Source of the DNA: an uncultured Gammaproteobacteria bacterium
GTDB taxonomy: Bacteria; Pseudomonadota; Gammaproteobacteria; Berkiellales; Berkiellaceae
Assembly (NCBI GenBank): GCA_902826485.1
Contig: CADEEZ010000010.1
Coordinates: 1-64,000, forward strand
Length of the DNA: 64,000 nucleotides
Reading direction: 5' to 3'
A program made the position numbers and the translations under genes. Below are positions 8,507 to 16,532 of this stretch, one piece after another; position 1 is the first letter of the stretch, and the number at the start of each line of letters is the position of its first letter. The notes under the pieces are model-generated. The model was not told the origin of the DNA and made no database searches. It was given only the letters and a program-made list of their open reading frames with translations.

Positions 8507-9277
8507 ATGAACATTACCTGTCGTCGCTGGACTATTCAATTTAATTTTTTTTGGCTAGTAGTAAGTATGCTTGCTATTGGGTTATTTTATGCCCTGGGCA
8601 CTTGGCAACTCCAACGATACCAAGACAAGCAAGGTTGGATTGAAGCCCAATCTGAAATCATGATCGAAGGCAAATTTTTACCTAATTTTACCCTCTATCT
8701 CGATAATAAAATCATGGATAACAAGCCTGGTTATGAAGTTTTTCAAGCTTTTCAACTAAAAAATAATGCCTCATTACCCCAAACGGTTTTAATTTCTAGA
8801 GGCTGGGTGGCTCAGCCTAAAAACAAACAAGATCATTACGATCGTGGCCATTTACCCCAAGTTACCTTACCCGATTCAGAAAATCTTGAAACTGTGCCCT
8901 TAAAAGCCAAAATGATAAAAACAACACAGCCCAAATATGCCATCACACATCTTGAGACAACCCTTACGCCAGCTAAAACAACCATTCGCGCATCGCGATT
9001 AGATATTCCTGAAATAGAAAAGGCTTTGCAAAAACATACCCCCCCTCTGCCTTTAGTTTCAGCTTATTATTTCTCCCTTCCTAAAGAGTCTGTTTATCAA
9101 CTTACACCTTTACCTGAGGTCAAAAATTGGCTAAATCCTCATAAACACTTAGGCTATGCTGCACAGTGGTTTTTATTTTGTTTGATTACTCTATTTTTAT
9201 TTCTTCGATTTGGCACGCGCTTAATAAAGACGTCGGCAGAAAAAAGCAGTACACTATCCTCTGGAAAAATTGACTAG
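8507..9277 (+). CDS. SURF1 family oxidase assembly protein
   Basis: The 256-aa protein has the SURF1 layout: an N-terminal helix with GTWQLQRYQDKQGWI, a periplasmic domain with NKPGYEVFQAF and VLISRGWVAQPKN, and a C-terminal helix after HLGYAAQWFLFC. SURF1 helps insert haem a into subunit I. It is immediately followed by the next gene without a gap, suggesting translational coupling with the downstream assembly genes. Confidence 0.93.
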   Translation: MNITCRRWTIQFNFFWLVVSMLAIGLFYALGTWQLQRYQDKQGWIEAQSEIMIEGKFLPNFTLYLDNKIMDNKPGYEVFQAFQLKNNASLPQTVLISRGWVAQPKNKQDHYDRGHLPQVTLPDSENLETVPLKAKMIKTTQPKYAITHLETTLTPAKTTIRASRLDIPEIEKALQKHTPPLPLVSAYYFSLPKESVYQLTPLPEVKNWLNPHKHLGYAAQWFLFCLITLFLFLRFGTRLIKTSAEKSSTLSSGKID

Positions 9278-9283
9278 GTGGCG

Positions 9284-9811
9284 ATGATGTTGAGTCGTTC
9301 ATATAAAAAATATCTTGTATTGATAGGCCTATTTGCTCTCTTTGTTTTACCTTTTGGTGCTGCCTTTGTTATTTATAATTCACCTCAGGTTCATCAACTA
9401 GCAAAAAAAAATCATGGTAATCTTCTCCCGCCTATTCATAATTTGGCGACGCAAAACTGGCACGAAATCGAAAACCAAAATACTCTAAATGCAGCCGCAT
9501 TAAACGGCAAATGGGGCATTTTATTAGTGGCTTATCCTCCCTGCCATCACCCTAACTATGATATTAGCCCGCTGGTCGAAAAAAGATGGAAAGAGCTCGA
9601 TAAAGTTAAAATCTCTTTAGGTAAAGATCAATCTCGAGTGGTTTTAATTCAGGCATTTCCAGGTTTAAATACCCCCATTGGTCAACAAGAAGGGGAATTA
9701 TTCATCTTCGACCCTATGGGTAACTTGGTTTTGCACTATACCCCCGATCATGAAAGTCGTGATATTCGAAAAGATTTAAAACAATTGCTTCATGCCTCAC
9801 AAATAGGCTAG
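9284..9811 (+). CDS. Membrane-anchored protein of the oxidase assembly cluster, thioredoxin-like fold suspected
   Basis: This small protein has one N-terminal membrane helix followed by a periplasmic domain. NGKWGILLVAYPPC, the later FIFDPMGNLVLHYTP and the terminal DIRKDLKQLL resemble the layout of SCO/thioredoxin-like domains, but no clear CxxxC is present. The frame also has a GTG at 9278 directly after the surf1 stop; AGGTGG at 9276-9281 favours the ATG at 9284 or 9287. Proteins of this type commonly sit between surf1 and ctaA. Exact function unknown. Confidence 0.75.
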   Translation: MMLSRSYKKYLVLIGLFALFVLPFGAAFVIYNSPQVHQLAKKNHGNLLPPIHNLATQNWHEIENQNTLNAAALNGKWGILLVAYPPCHHPNYDISPLVEKRWKELDKVKISLGKDQSRVVLIQAFPGLNTPIGQQEGELFIFDPMGNLVLHYTPDHESRDIRKDLKQLLHASQIG

Positions 9812-9829
9812 AAATAAAGAGTAGTTGAC

Positions 9830-10834
9830 ATGCGCCTGGACACTTTTGCTCAACAAATTGCTAAATATGCTACGTTATTAGCTTTTATTGTTGTGGTAGT
9901 GGGCGCTTATACTCGACTCACCGATGCCGGACTAGGCTGCCCTGACTGGCCGGGCTGTTACGGCCAATTACTCGTCCCCGAGTCTGAAATTGATTTACAG
10001 GCTGCTACCACACGTTATCCCAACCAACCCGTGGACGCCACTAAAGCCAAAACAGAAATGTTTCATCGATATCTCGCCTCCACATTAGGTTTCATGATTT
10101 TAATCATTGGGTTTTTAGGCTTAAAATCTTCTGAACGACGCATTAAAATATTAAGCTTATCCCTCGTCGCTTTGGTTATGTTTCAAGGCTTATTGGGCAT
10201 GTGGACGGTTACCCTGAGATTATTACCCACCGTGGTGATGGGCCATTTATTAGGGGGGTTGGCAACCTTAAGTTTATTATGGTTACTGTATTTGATGCGC
10301 GCGCATTCTAACAATAGGCCTAAGATTAAAAATAAAGCACTCAAAATTTTTGCTTTATTTTCCCTCATTGCCGTTATTATTCAATTGGCCTTAGGGGGAT
10401 GGACAAGCGCCAATTATGCTTCGCTTGCTTGCCCCGATTTTCCCAGTTGCTTAGGACAATATTGGCCTGCCCAACTTGATTTTTATCAGGCCTTTAATTT
10501 ATTTTCAGGGATCGGTCTCAAGTTTCCTACTTTGGCGATAGATAACGATGCCCGTGTGACCATTCATTTTATGCATCGATTATGGGCCATTGCTGTTTGT
10601 TTATTGGTTTTGTTAACGTGTTATCAGCTCTGGCAACAAAAATTAACCCAATTAGCTTGGGTTTTATTTTTGATTTTGTGTCTTCAACTTAGTCTGGGCA
10701 TCACGAATGTATTGGCCAAACTTCCTTTGAGTATTGCGGTAATGCACAATGGCGTAGGAGCATTATTATTATTAACATTGGTCACTGTGAATTTTATGAT
10801 TTTTAATTCGGCATATAAAAAACACCGTGGGTAA
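9830..10834 (+). CDS. ctaA: Haem A synthase (COX15/CtaA)
   Basis: The 334-aa, eight-helix protein opens with VVVGAYTRLTDAGLGCPDWPGCYGQ, the signature of COX15/CtaA, and repeats the pattern in the second half (ALGGWTSANYASLACPDFPSC). Haem-ligand histidines lie in EMFHRYLAS, VMGHLLGGL, IHFMHRLWA and AVMHNGVGA. It oxidises the methyl group of haem O to give haem A, the cofactor of the oxidase encoded upstream. Overlaps ctaB by 8 bases. Confidence 0.97.
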   Translation: MRLDTFAQQIAKYATLLAFIVVVVGAYTRLTDAGLGCPDWPGCYGQLLVPESEIDLQAATTRYPNQPVDATKAKTEMFHRYLASTLGFMILIIGFLGLKSSERRIKILSLSLVALVMFQGLLGMWTVTLRLLPTVVMGHLLGGLATLSLLWLLYLMRAHSNNRPKIKNKALKIFALFSLIAVIIQLALGGWTSANYASLACPDFPSCLGQYWPAQLDFYQAFNLFSGIGLKFPTLAIDNDARVTIHFMHRLWAIAVCLLVLLTCYQLWQQKLTQLAWVLFLILCLQLSLGITNVLAKLPLSIAVMHNGVGALLLLTLVTVNFMIFNSAYKKHRG

Positions 10835-11693
10835 TTTAGCGGATTATTATCAACTCACCAAACCCAAAGTCGTTTATCTGATGATCATTACGGCGTGGGT
10901 TGGCATGATGTTAGCCATTTCAGATTATCAACCCGACATGACCGCCAAAATATTTTGGGGCACCCTTGGTATTGCACTTAGTGCTGGCAGTGGTGCTGTA
11001 TTTAATCATCTTATCGAACATCGTATTGATGTGCACATGCATCGTACCCAAGCAAGGCCTGTCGCTTCAGGTAAATTAACCACTAAACAAGCCACTTATT
11101 TTGGATTAGGTATTGGTGTGTTAGGTCTAAGTATTTTATTTATTTTTACCAATATCACGGCAACGGTGCTTACTTTTTTGTCATTATTTGGTTATGCTAT
11201 TATTTATACAATATATTTAAAACGCACGACGCCTCAAAATATTGTGATAGGTGGCGCCGCAGGGGCAGCTCCCCCGCTGTTAGGTTGGTCGGTGATTTCA
11301 GGAACAGTCGACCCGCATGCTTTATTATTAGTCTTAATTATTTTTGCGTGGACGCCACCGCATTTTTGGGCACTGGCCATTCATCGTCGTCATGAATACG
11401 CCAAAACACCCTTACCCATGCTGCCTATTACCCATGGAGTAAAATATACTAAATTAAATATTATTTTATATACGCTCTTATTAATTTTAGTATCGATTTT
11501 GCCGTATTTAACCGGGATGAGTGGCTTAATTTATTTAATTTCAGCCTTAGGGTTAGGAGCAGGATTTTATTTTCATGCGCATTTATTATATCGCGCTCCC
11601 GATGAAAAAAATGCGATGACAACTTTTGGTTATTCGATATTATATTTATTTGGTTTATTTATCGCCCTGATGCTCGATCATTATATTAAATAA
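10827..11693 (+). CDS. ctaB: Protohaem IX farnesyltransferase (haem O synthase)
   Basis: The 288-aa UbiA-superfamily prenyltransferase has YYQLTKPKVVYLMIITAWVG, the Asp-rich substrate motif around NHLIEHRIDVHMHRT, RPVASGKL and the second motif in WTPPHFWALAIHRRHEYAKTPLPMLP. It adds a farnesyl group to haem b. The GTG start lies inside the end of ctaA, an overlap that suggests translational coupling and stoichiometric production of the two haem A enzymes. Confidence 0.97.
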   Translation: MGNLADYYQLTKPKVVYLMIITAWVGMMLAISDYQPDMTAKIFWGTLGIALSAGSGAVFNHLIEHRIDVHMHRTQARPVASGKLTTKQATYFGLGIGVLGLSILFIFTNITATVLTFLSLFGYAIIYTIYLKRTTPQNIVIGGAAGAAPPLLGWSVISGTVDPHALLLVLIIFAWTPPHFWALAIHRRHEYAKTPLPMLPITHGVKYTKLNIILYTLLLILVSILPYLTGMSGLIYLISALGLGAGFYFHAHLLYRAPDEKNAMTTFGYSILYLFGLFIALMLDHYIK

Positions 11694-11698
11694 CATGG

Positions 11699-12397
11699 AT
11701 GAAAAAAATGAATGCAATGAATAAAAATACGGTTTTTGTGATCGTGGTGTTAACGTTGGCACTTGGCATAGGAATATGGCGCAATAAACAAAGCGTGGGA
11801 ACTCAAAAAGCGGGCTTGCTCGGTCATCAAACCATTTCCCATTCAAATAATGCCAATCAACCCAAATTATTACCTGCTTTTGAATTAACCGAAGCCTTGT
11901 CGGGTCAGGTATTTACGCATGAACAGTTAACACAAAAATGGTCTTTTTTATTTTTTGGGTACAGTGCTTGCCCAGATGTGTGCCCTAAAACCATTGGTAC
12001 ACTCAACCAAATTTCAGCTGCATTGAAAAATCAACCTGGGGTACAATATTTATTTATTAGCATTAACCCTGAAAAAGATTCTCCTAAAGTATTGGCCGAT
12101 TTTTTAAATCAAGAAGATTTTCAGCCCTCCATAGTAAAAGGCCTAACAGGCGATAAAAAACAAATTATGGGATTAGCGAGTACGATTGGGATATTTGTAG
12201 ATGAAAACCCCAGCCAACCTGCCATTTCAGGGCCCATCGAACACAGTGGTACCATTGTGTTGATTAACCCTAAAGGCGAATTGGCTGCAGTCTTTACGAA
12301 TTCGGATAGCCCTGCCCAAATAGCGCAGGACTTTCAAAAGCTTTATCAAAAGGCAGCGAGTTTGAACAGAGCCAAACCCGCGATGATATCAGGCTAG
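11699..12397 (+). CDS. SCO1/SenC copper chaperone for CuA
   Basis: The 232-aa protein has an N-terminal membrane anchor and a thioredoxin-fold domain with the copper motif FFGYSACPDVCPKTIG and the distal ligand in IEHSGTIVLINPKGE. SCO proteins mature the CuA centre of subunit II. It ends the oxidase and haem A gene series and faces the convergent gene ending at 12405, only 7 bases away. Confidence 0.94.
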   Translation: MKKMNAMNKNTVFVIVVLTLALGIGIWRNKQSVGTQKAGLLGHQTISHSNNANQPKLLPAFELTEALSGQVFTHEQLTQKWSFLFFGYSACPDVCPKTIGTLNQISAALKNQPGVQYLFISINPEKDSPKVLADFLNQEDFQPSIVKGLTGDKKQIMGLASTIGIFVDENPSQPAISGPIEHSGTIVLINPKGELAAVFTNSDSPAQIAQDFQKLYQKAASLNRAKPAMISG

Positions 12398-12404
12398 ATA
12401 ATAA

Positions 12405-14015
12405 TTAAAAGCCCGTAAGTAATCTAACTGCTTTTCTGGGTAATGAATCATTGTGTGGAGCAACAACAAGGTTTAGGGTATTTATTTTCTTATAGATTTC
12501 GATTGTTCCACGCGCACCCACATAAAGACCAAAACCAATCGCAGCATAGGGATGCTCAGCGATTGTTTGTCCTACTACTTCAGCAAGTTTATTTGCAGCT
12601 GGCTTTAAACCATTTTTGAAAGCAAAACTGCACGCCATTGATACGCCTTCATACCCTATATTAAGACCCCACCCTATTGCTGGGAAAACGTAGTCAGTTG
12701 CGATATGCTGACCAGCATCAAGAGAACAACTCACCAAACCGCTTATGTTTCGCGCACTTGCATTCACAGGCGTTGTTGGGTTTAACATATTTGTTAAATT
12801 GGTTAGTAATACTGTCGAATTCGAAACATTCAAAACAGGTTCATTTATATAACCCGCATTACCGATGCTCACGCACTCATAAAAATAAGAAAGGCTATTC
12901 ACAACAGGACCCGTAACTGGGCTGAGAAATTTAAGTACATCATTTAAGCCGTATCCTTGAGCAAAATGATAAACAGGCATTAAGTAATCAGATACAGTGT
13001 GATGCCATGCACTCTGTGCGCAATTCATCATGCCTCTGTCTGTAGAGATAAGACATTGGCCAAATCTATTCGCGTCCTTTAACATGTTCAATACGATACC
13101 ACTACCAAAAGTAAACGCATCACTTGCATACGTAACAGCCTGTTCGGCAAACGCATCAGCAATTGTCCATTTATCTATTATGTAAGTGGAGGCATTGGTG
13201 AATAGGTCGATATGATTTTCTGCCATTATTTCAACTTCTGCAGTAGAAGCCTTAAGAGCACCGATAACATAATGATTTGTGCTATTAAATTGAACAGGTA
13301 TGGCTTGAGGCGCAAGAGACCATCCCAAAAAGGCCTTGGCTAATCCTTGGAGTGAGAAATTTGTCAAGAATGACAGTATGCTGCTTGTGACACCTGACGC
13401 TAACTGAACACTCTTCAAAAAATTCTCTATCCTTTTATCAAAATAAGTTAAAATGACATCAGCATAAGGCGCCACATAACTCCCTGCCAAAATCGCAAGG
13501 TCGTTATGAAATACGTATTTTTGCAATAACGGGTGAACAGTATGCTGCCAAAGAGGCCCAATAATCGAAAAATTCTTAATTTGCTTATAAGCATGCTCTA
13601 AATTTCCAAAAAGATTACCGATAACGGGAACATAGTTTTTAATAAAAAAGTAACCTGGTATTGCACCAAATCTGTTGTTTAAAAAACCATCAAACAAATT
13701 TAAAATATTGCAAATTTTACCATCTACGAACAAATACGCATTTTTAATCCAACGAACAGGACGGAAATTAGTGAGCATATCCCCATTACGACGAAAGGTT
13801 TGTTGAATGCTTGTTAACGTAGGATCAACATCCTGCACCAGTGCTAGATTTTGAGGCTGACCCACTTGTTCTGCTGGAACACGCGCAAAGCCACCTGCTA
13901 CTAACCAAGGCAATATCAAGCTGCTGGCCATTTCGCTTATTTTAAATAAGCCAAATCCCACTTGTCTGCCCAGTACACGATATACGCCATTCTTGAGATA
14001 AATAATATCCGTCAT
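12405..14015 (-). CDS. Unrecognised 536-aa protein with hydrophobic segments
   Basis: I do not recognise this protein. AAAGGG seven bases upstream of the ATG at 14015 favours that start over the ATG at 14039. It has several moderately hydrophobic stretches and two similar C-terminal glycine-rich segments (FPAIGWGLNIGYEGVSMACS and YAAIGFGLYVGARGTIEIYK). A middle region is rich in Asn/Thr/Ser. No signal peptide, enzyme motif or known repeat was seen. Its position among other unknown genes between sco and znuB suggests accessory or effector content; that is inference. Confidence 0.6.
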   Translation of the reverse strand: MTDIIYLKNGVYRVLGRQVGFGLFKISEMASSLILPWLVAGGFARVPAEQVGQPQNLALVQDVDPTLTSIQQTFRRNGDMLTNFRPVRWIKNAYLFVDGKICNILNLFDGFLNNRFGAIPGYFFIKNYVPVIGNLFGNLEHAYKQIKNFSIIGPLWQHTVHPLLQKYVFHNDLAILAGSYVAPYADVILTYFDKRIENFLKSVQLASGVTSSILSFLTNFSLQGLAKAFLGWSLAPQAIPVQFNSTNHYVIGALKASTAEVEIMAENHIDLFTNASTYIIDKWTIADAFAEQAVTYASDAFTFGSGIVLNMLKDANRFGQCLISTDRGMMNCAQSAWHHTVSDYLMPVYHFAQGYGLNDVLKFLSPVTGPVVNSLSYFYECVSIGNAGYINEPVLNVSNSTVLLTNLTNMLNPTTPVNASARNISGLVSCSLDAGQHIATDYVFPAIGWGLNIGYEGVSMACSFAFKNGLKPAANKLAEVVGQTIAEHPYAAIGFGLYVGARGTIEIYKKINTLNLVVAPHNDSLPRKAVRLLTGF

Positions 14016-14039
14016 TTGATTACCCTTTATATTAGTCAT

Positions 14040-14391
14040 ATGTAAATTATTCAGATAACTGATTTTATGGGATATTTATATTTTGTAAACTAAATTACAT
14101 GTGATATAGGACTAACGTGAGAAATAACCAGATGAACGGTTTTAAAATCAATGCAACTTCATAGGAAGACGCTCATGCGAATACAAAAAAGAAATAAAAG
14201 AGAAATAAAATAACACTGGGCATATAACTATATTCAACGATTTAAAACAAAAAAAACTAATTTAAAATTAAGTTCCAACCCCTTATCTATAAAACCGTAC
14301 CGCCAGTCGTCTTTCGCTATACACGCTTTACATTACATCATAATCTTTGACCATAAATTTGTAATTGAAAAAACCAGGAAATAAAAACCAA
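14040..14391. other. 352-bp AT-rich divergent intergenic region
   Basis: No gene or known repeat is seen here. It separates two divergent unknown genes and should hold both promoters. Its right part (14298-14336) is about 77% identical to 15209-15247, upstream of the next paralog, indicating that the upstream region was duplicated along with the gene. Confidence 0.6.
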
Positions 14392-15183
14392 ATGAAAAAT
14401 TTTATCGTTACGCTATATAACAACACTATTTTAAAACACAAAGAAAGATTAACGTCGGCTTTAGTCGCGATAGGAACTTCGGTGCTAGGTTATATGTTAG
14501 GTGCATCTGCTCCGATGCTGATTGCTGTGGCCACACCCATCATCTGTGCGACCGAATTAAAAACGCTTGCAAATCAAGCCAGTTTAAAAGCAGAACAAGG
14601 ATTAAAATGGATACAAAAAAATGACAGGATATTAAAACAAGTTGCGTTAGTTTCAGGGCTAGTGATCGGGTATCAATTAGGCTTACCTTTAGCGACATTG
14701 ATTACCATTCCTTTTGTTTTTACGCCCACGTTAAATCCCTTAGCAAATTATACTTATTTGAGTTTGCCTTTAACCATTATGGCCTATCAACTCTACAATG
14801 AACCCTCAAAATATCTAGAAGAAACCATCATGAACATCATGGGACTTGCTTTTATCGTTAAAATAAATGAGATCTTCCCAAAAAGTGAATCAGATTTTTC
14901 TAAAAAAATAATGGTTGAACAGAACAATCTGTTAATGCTTCCTGCAAATGAAAAAACAAAAGCACATACACACAGAGCAACCTCTGTGCTTGCAGATATT
15001 TATACCCAAGATTTTTCTCAAGACGATGATTCCAACGATGAAGACTATGTGCCTGAGTTCCCAGAAATAACTTATATGCCTTATAAATTGAGAAATCAGA
15101 ACAACCCTGCCTCTAATGATAGTTTATTATCACAGGATGTTATCTTTAGGTCCAACCCTGAGACAAAAAAATATGTTAGTTAA
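14392..15183 (+). CDS. Unrecognised membrane protein, paralog of the next gene
   Basis: This is a ~263-aa protein counted from the ATG at 14392, chosen over the upstream TTG at 14365 because AGGAA precedes it. It has paired hydrophobic hairpins: one around GTSVLGYMLGASAPMLIAVA, another around LVIGYQLGLPLATLITIPFV with TLNPLANYTYLSLPL. The C-terminal third is polar and acidic (DDDSNDEDYVPEFPEITYMP). The two hairpin regions and the YxPY/F.LR tail pattern match the downstream 15294 protein, so the pair arose by tandem duplication. No known family was recognised. Confidence 0.65.
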   Translation: MKNFIVTLYNNTILKHKERLTSALVAIGTSVLGYMLGASAPMLIAVATPIICATELKTLANQASLKAEQGLKWIQKNDRILKQVALVSGLVIGYQLGLPLATLITIPFVFTPTLNPLANYTYLSLPLTIMAYQLYNEPSKYLEETIMNIMGLAFIVKINEIFPKSESDFSKKIMVEQNNLLMLPANEKTKAHTHRATSVLADIYTQDFSQDDDSNDEDYVPEFPEITYMPYKLRNQNNPASNDSLLSQDVIFRSNPETKKYVS

Positions 15184-15293
15184 ATATAGCTGATTATCAC
15201 CTAAAGCTTACCGTTAGTCGCCTGACGCTATGCAACCTTTAAATTACCTTGTACGCTTGCCCTAATTATTTTATTTTAATAGGGGCAAGCTGT

Positions 15294-16313
15294 ATGAAAG
15301 CTTATTTTACTCATTTTTTGACACGGGCTAAAGAGCAGTTCAATACGATTTCGTCTAGCATTAGTCCATTTGTTTCTGAGAAAATGTTAAGCGTATCCAC
15401 TTTTATATCACAACAAAAAGACCGCTTAATTTCAGGTTCATCAGACCTACTTAACTTTTTATCTGAAGCTAAAACTTCATTCACAGAAAAAACCACGCTA
15501 TTTATATCGCAACATAAACTAAGATTAAAATTAGGTGCAGCAAGTATTGGCACACTGGCTATAAGCTATATGGTAGGTGTACCTGCGCTTATTTCCATTC
15601 CTTTATCGGCTTCAATCGCTGCGCTGCCAGAAATTAAATTGGTAGCAGAAAAAGCGATTGCCTCTTTGAACGCACTCAAAACATCCCTTAAGGAAAAAAT
15701 AGTGAATAAGACAGTAGCAACAATAAATTCAATTAGCACCGTTATCAAAAAAGTAAAAAACAATCGCGTACTAAATAGTGCCATTCAACTAGGCGCATTA
15801 TCGACTGGGATGGTTATTGCTTATTCCTATGGCGTGCCTTCCCCTATTTTGGTTGCAGCACCCTTTATTTTTGCGCCCAAATTATTAAATCCGATTACTC
15901 AATATGCTTTTATGCTTTTACCATTAGGCATGATGGCCAATGACATTAACCAAAGCCGTGGTGCAACCCAATCAGCCCAATATTTGAATTTAGGGGCTAT
16001 TTTCGGATTAATGATTGGCAAGAATTTTATCTTTCCTAAAATTGCAGCAAAAGTAGAATCATTTTTTGCCAAAAAATTGCAACAAAATCCTGTGCAAGTG
16101 CAGCAAATACAAGAAGATAACGACGGGACACATAGACTTGCTTGCTTGGTATCAAATGTAGATATTCAGGAAGATCCTCGCGATAGAGATTATAAGCCTC
16201 GTCGTGGTTTCACGCCGTATAATTTTAGAGAAAGAAATCAGCAGCCCGTTGCTGTTGCTCAGGAGATACCACAGCAAGTCGTATTTGGAACAGGCCGTCC
16301 TGTAAATAAATAA
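15294..16313 (+). CDS. Unrecognised membrane protein, paralog of the preceding gene
   Basis: This 339-aa protein starts at ATG 15294, preceded by AGGGGCAAG; the upstream TTG at 15249 is less likely. An N-terminal helical region (residues ~1-75) is absent from the shorter paralog. It is followed by two hydrophobic hairpins (IGTLAISYMVGVPALISIPL and STGMVIAYSYGVPSPILVAA with LLNPITQYAFMLLPL) and a charged tail (DPRDRDYKPRRGFTPYNFRE). The aromatic tail resembles EDYVPEF..YMPYKLR of its neighbour. Function unknown; membrane insertion likely. Confidence 0.65.
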   Translation: MKAYFTHFLTRAKEQFNTISSSISPFVSEKMLSVSTFISQQKDRLISGSSDLLNFLSEAKTSFTEKTTLFISQHKLRLKLGAASIGTLAISYMVGVPALISIPLSASIAALPEIKLVAEKAIASLNALKTSLKEKIVNKTVATINSISTVIKKVKNNRVLNSAIQLGALSTGMVIAYSYGVPSPILVAAPFIFAPKLLNPITQYAFMLLPLGMMANDINQSRGATQSAQYLNLGAIFGLMIGKNFIFPKIAAKVESFFAKKLQQNPVQVQQIQEDNDGTHRLACLVSNVDIQEDPRDRDYKPRRGFTPYNFRERNQQPVAVAQEIPQQVVFGTGRPVNK

Positions 16314-16384
16314 CCAATATCGTTATATAAAAAAAGGGCACAGACTAGCTGCATAGACGTCAAACTTAAATCTAGACACCGATT

Positions 16385-16463
16385 CTCTACGTACCGCGGC
16401 TTGTCCGCGGTATCCAGCATTTTACAGCCTAGATGCCGCGGACAAGCCGCGGCACGTTGGGAG
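16385..16463. repeat. Palindromic dispersed repeat, complete copy
   Basis: The left arm (16385-16418, core ACCGCGGCTTGTCCGCGG) and right arm (16432-16463, core CCGCGGACAAGCCGCGG) are inverted copies around a short spacer. The same element recurs at 36814-36918 (complete) and 30067-30100 (left arm only). It is GC-rich against an AT-rich background and lies in the gap between convergent genes. Confidence 0.75.
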
Positions 16464-16532
16464 TGATATATTTAAGCTTGACGCGAATGCACACAAGAGG
16501 TGCCCTACAAAATTCCAACAAACAACAAGAGC

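Noticed and set aside
14268..14295. GGAACTT on the minus strand as another ECF promoter
   Set aside because: No GTC/TCNAA box follows at the 17-nt spacing and the nearest minus-strand gene is over 250 nt away.
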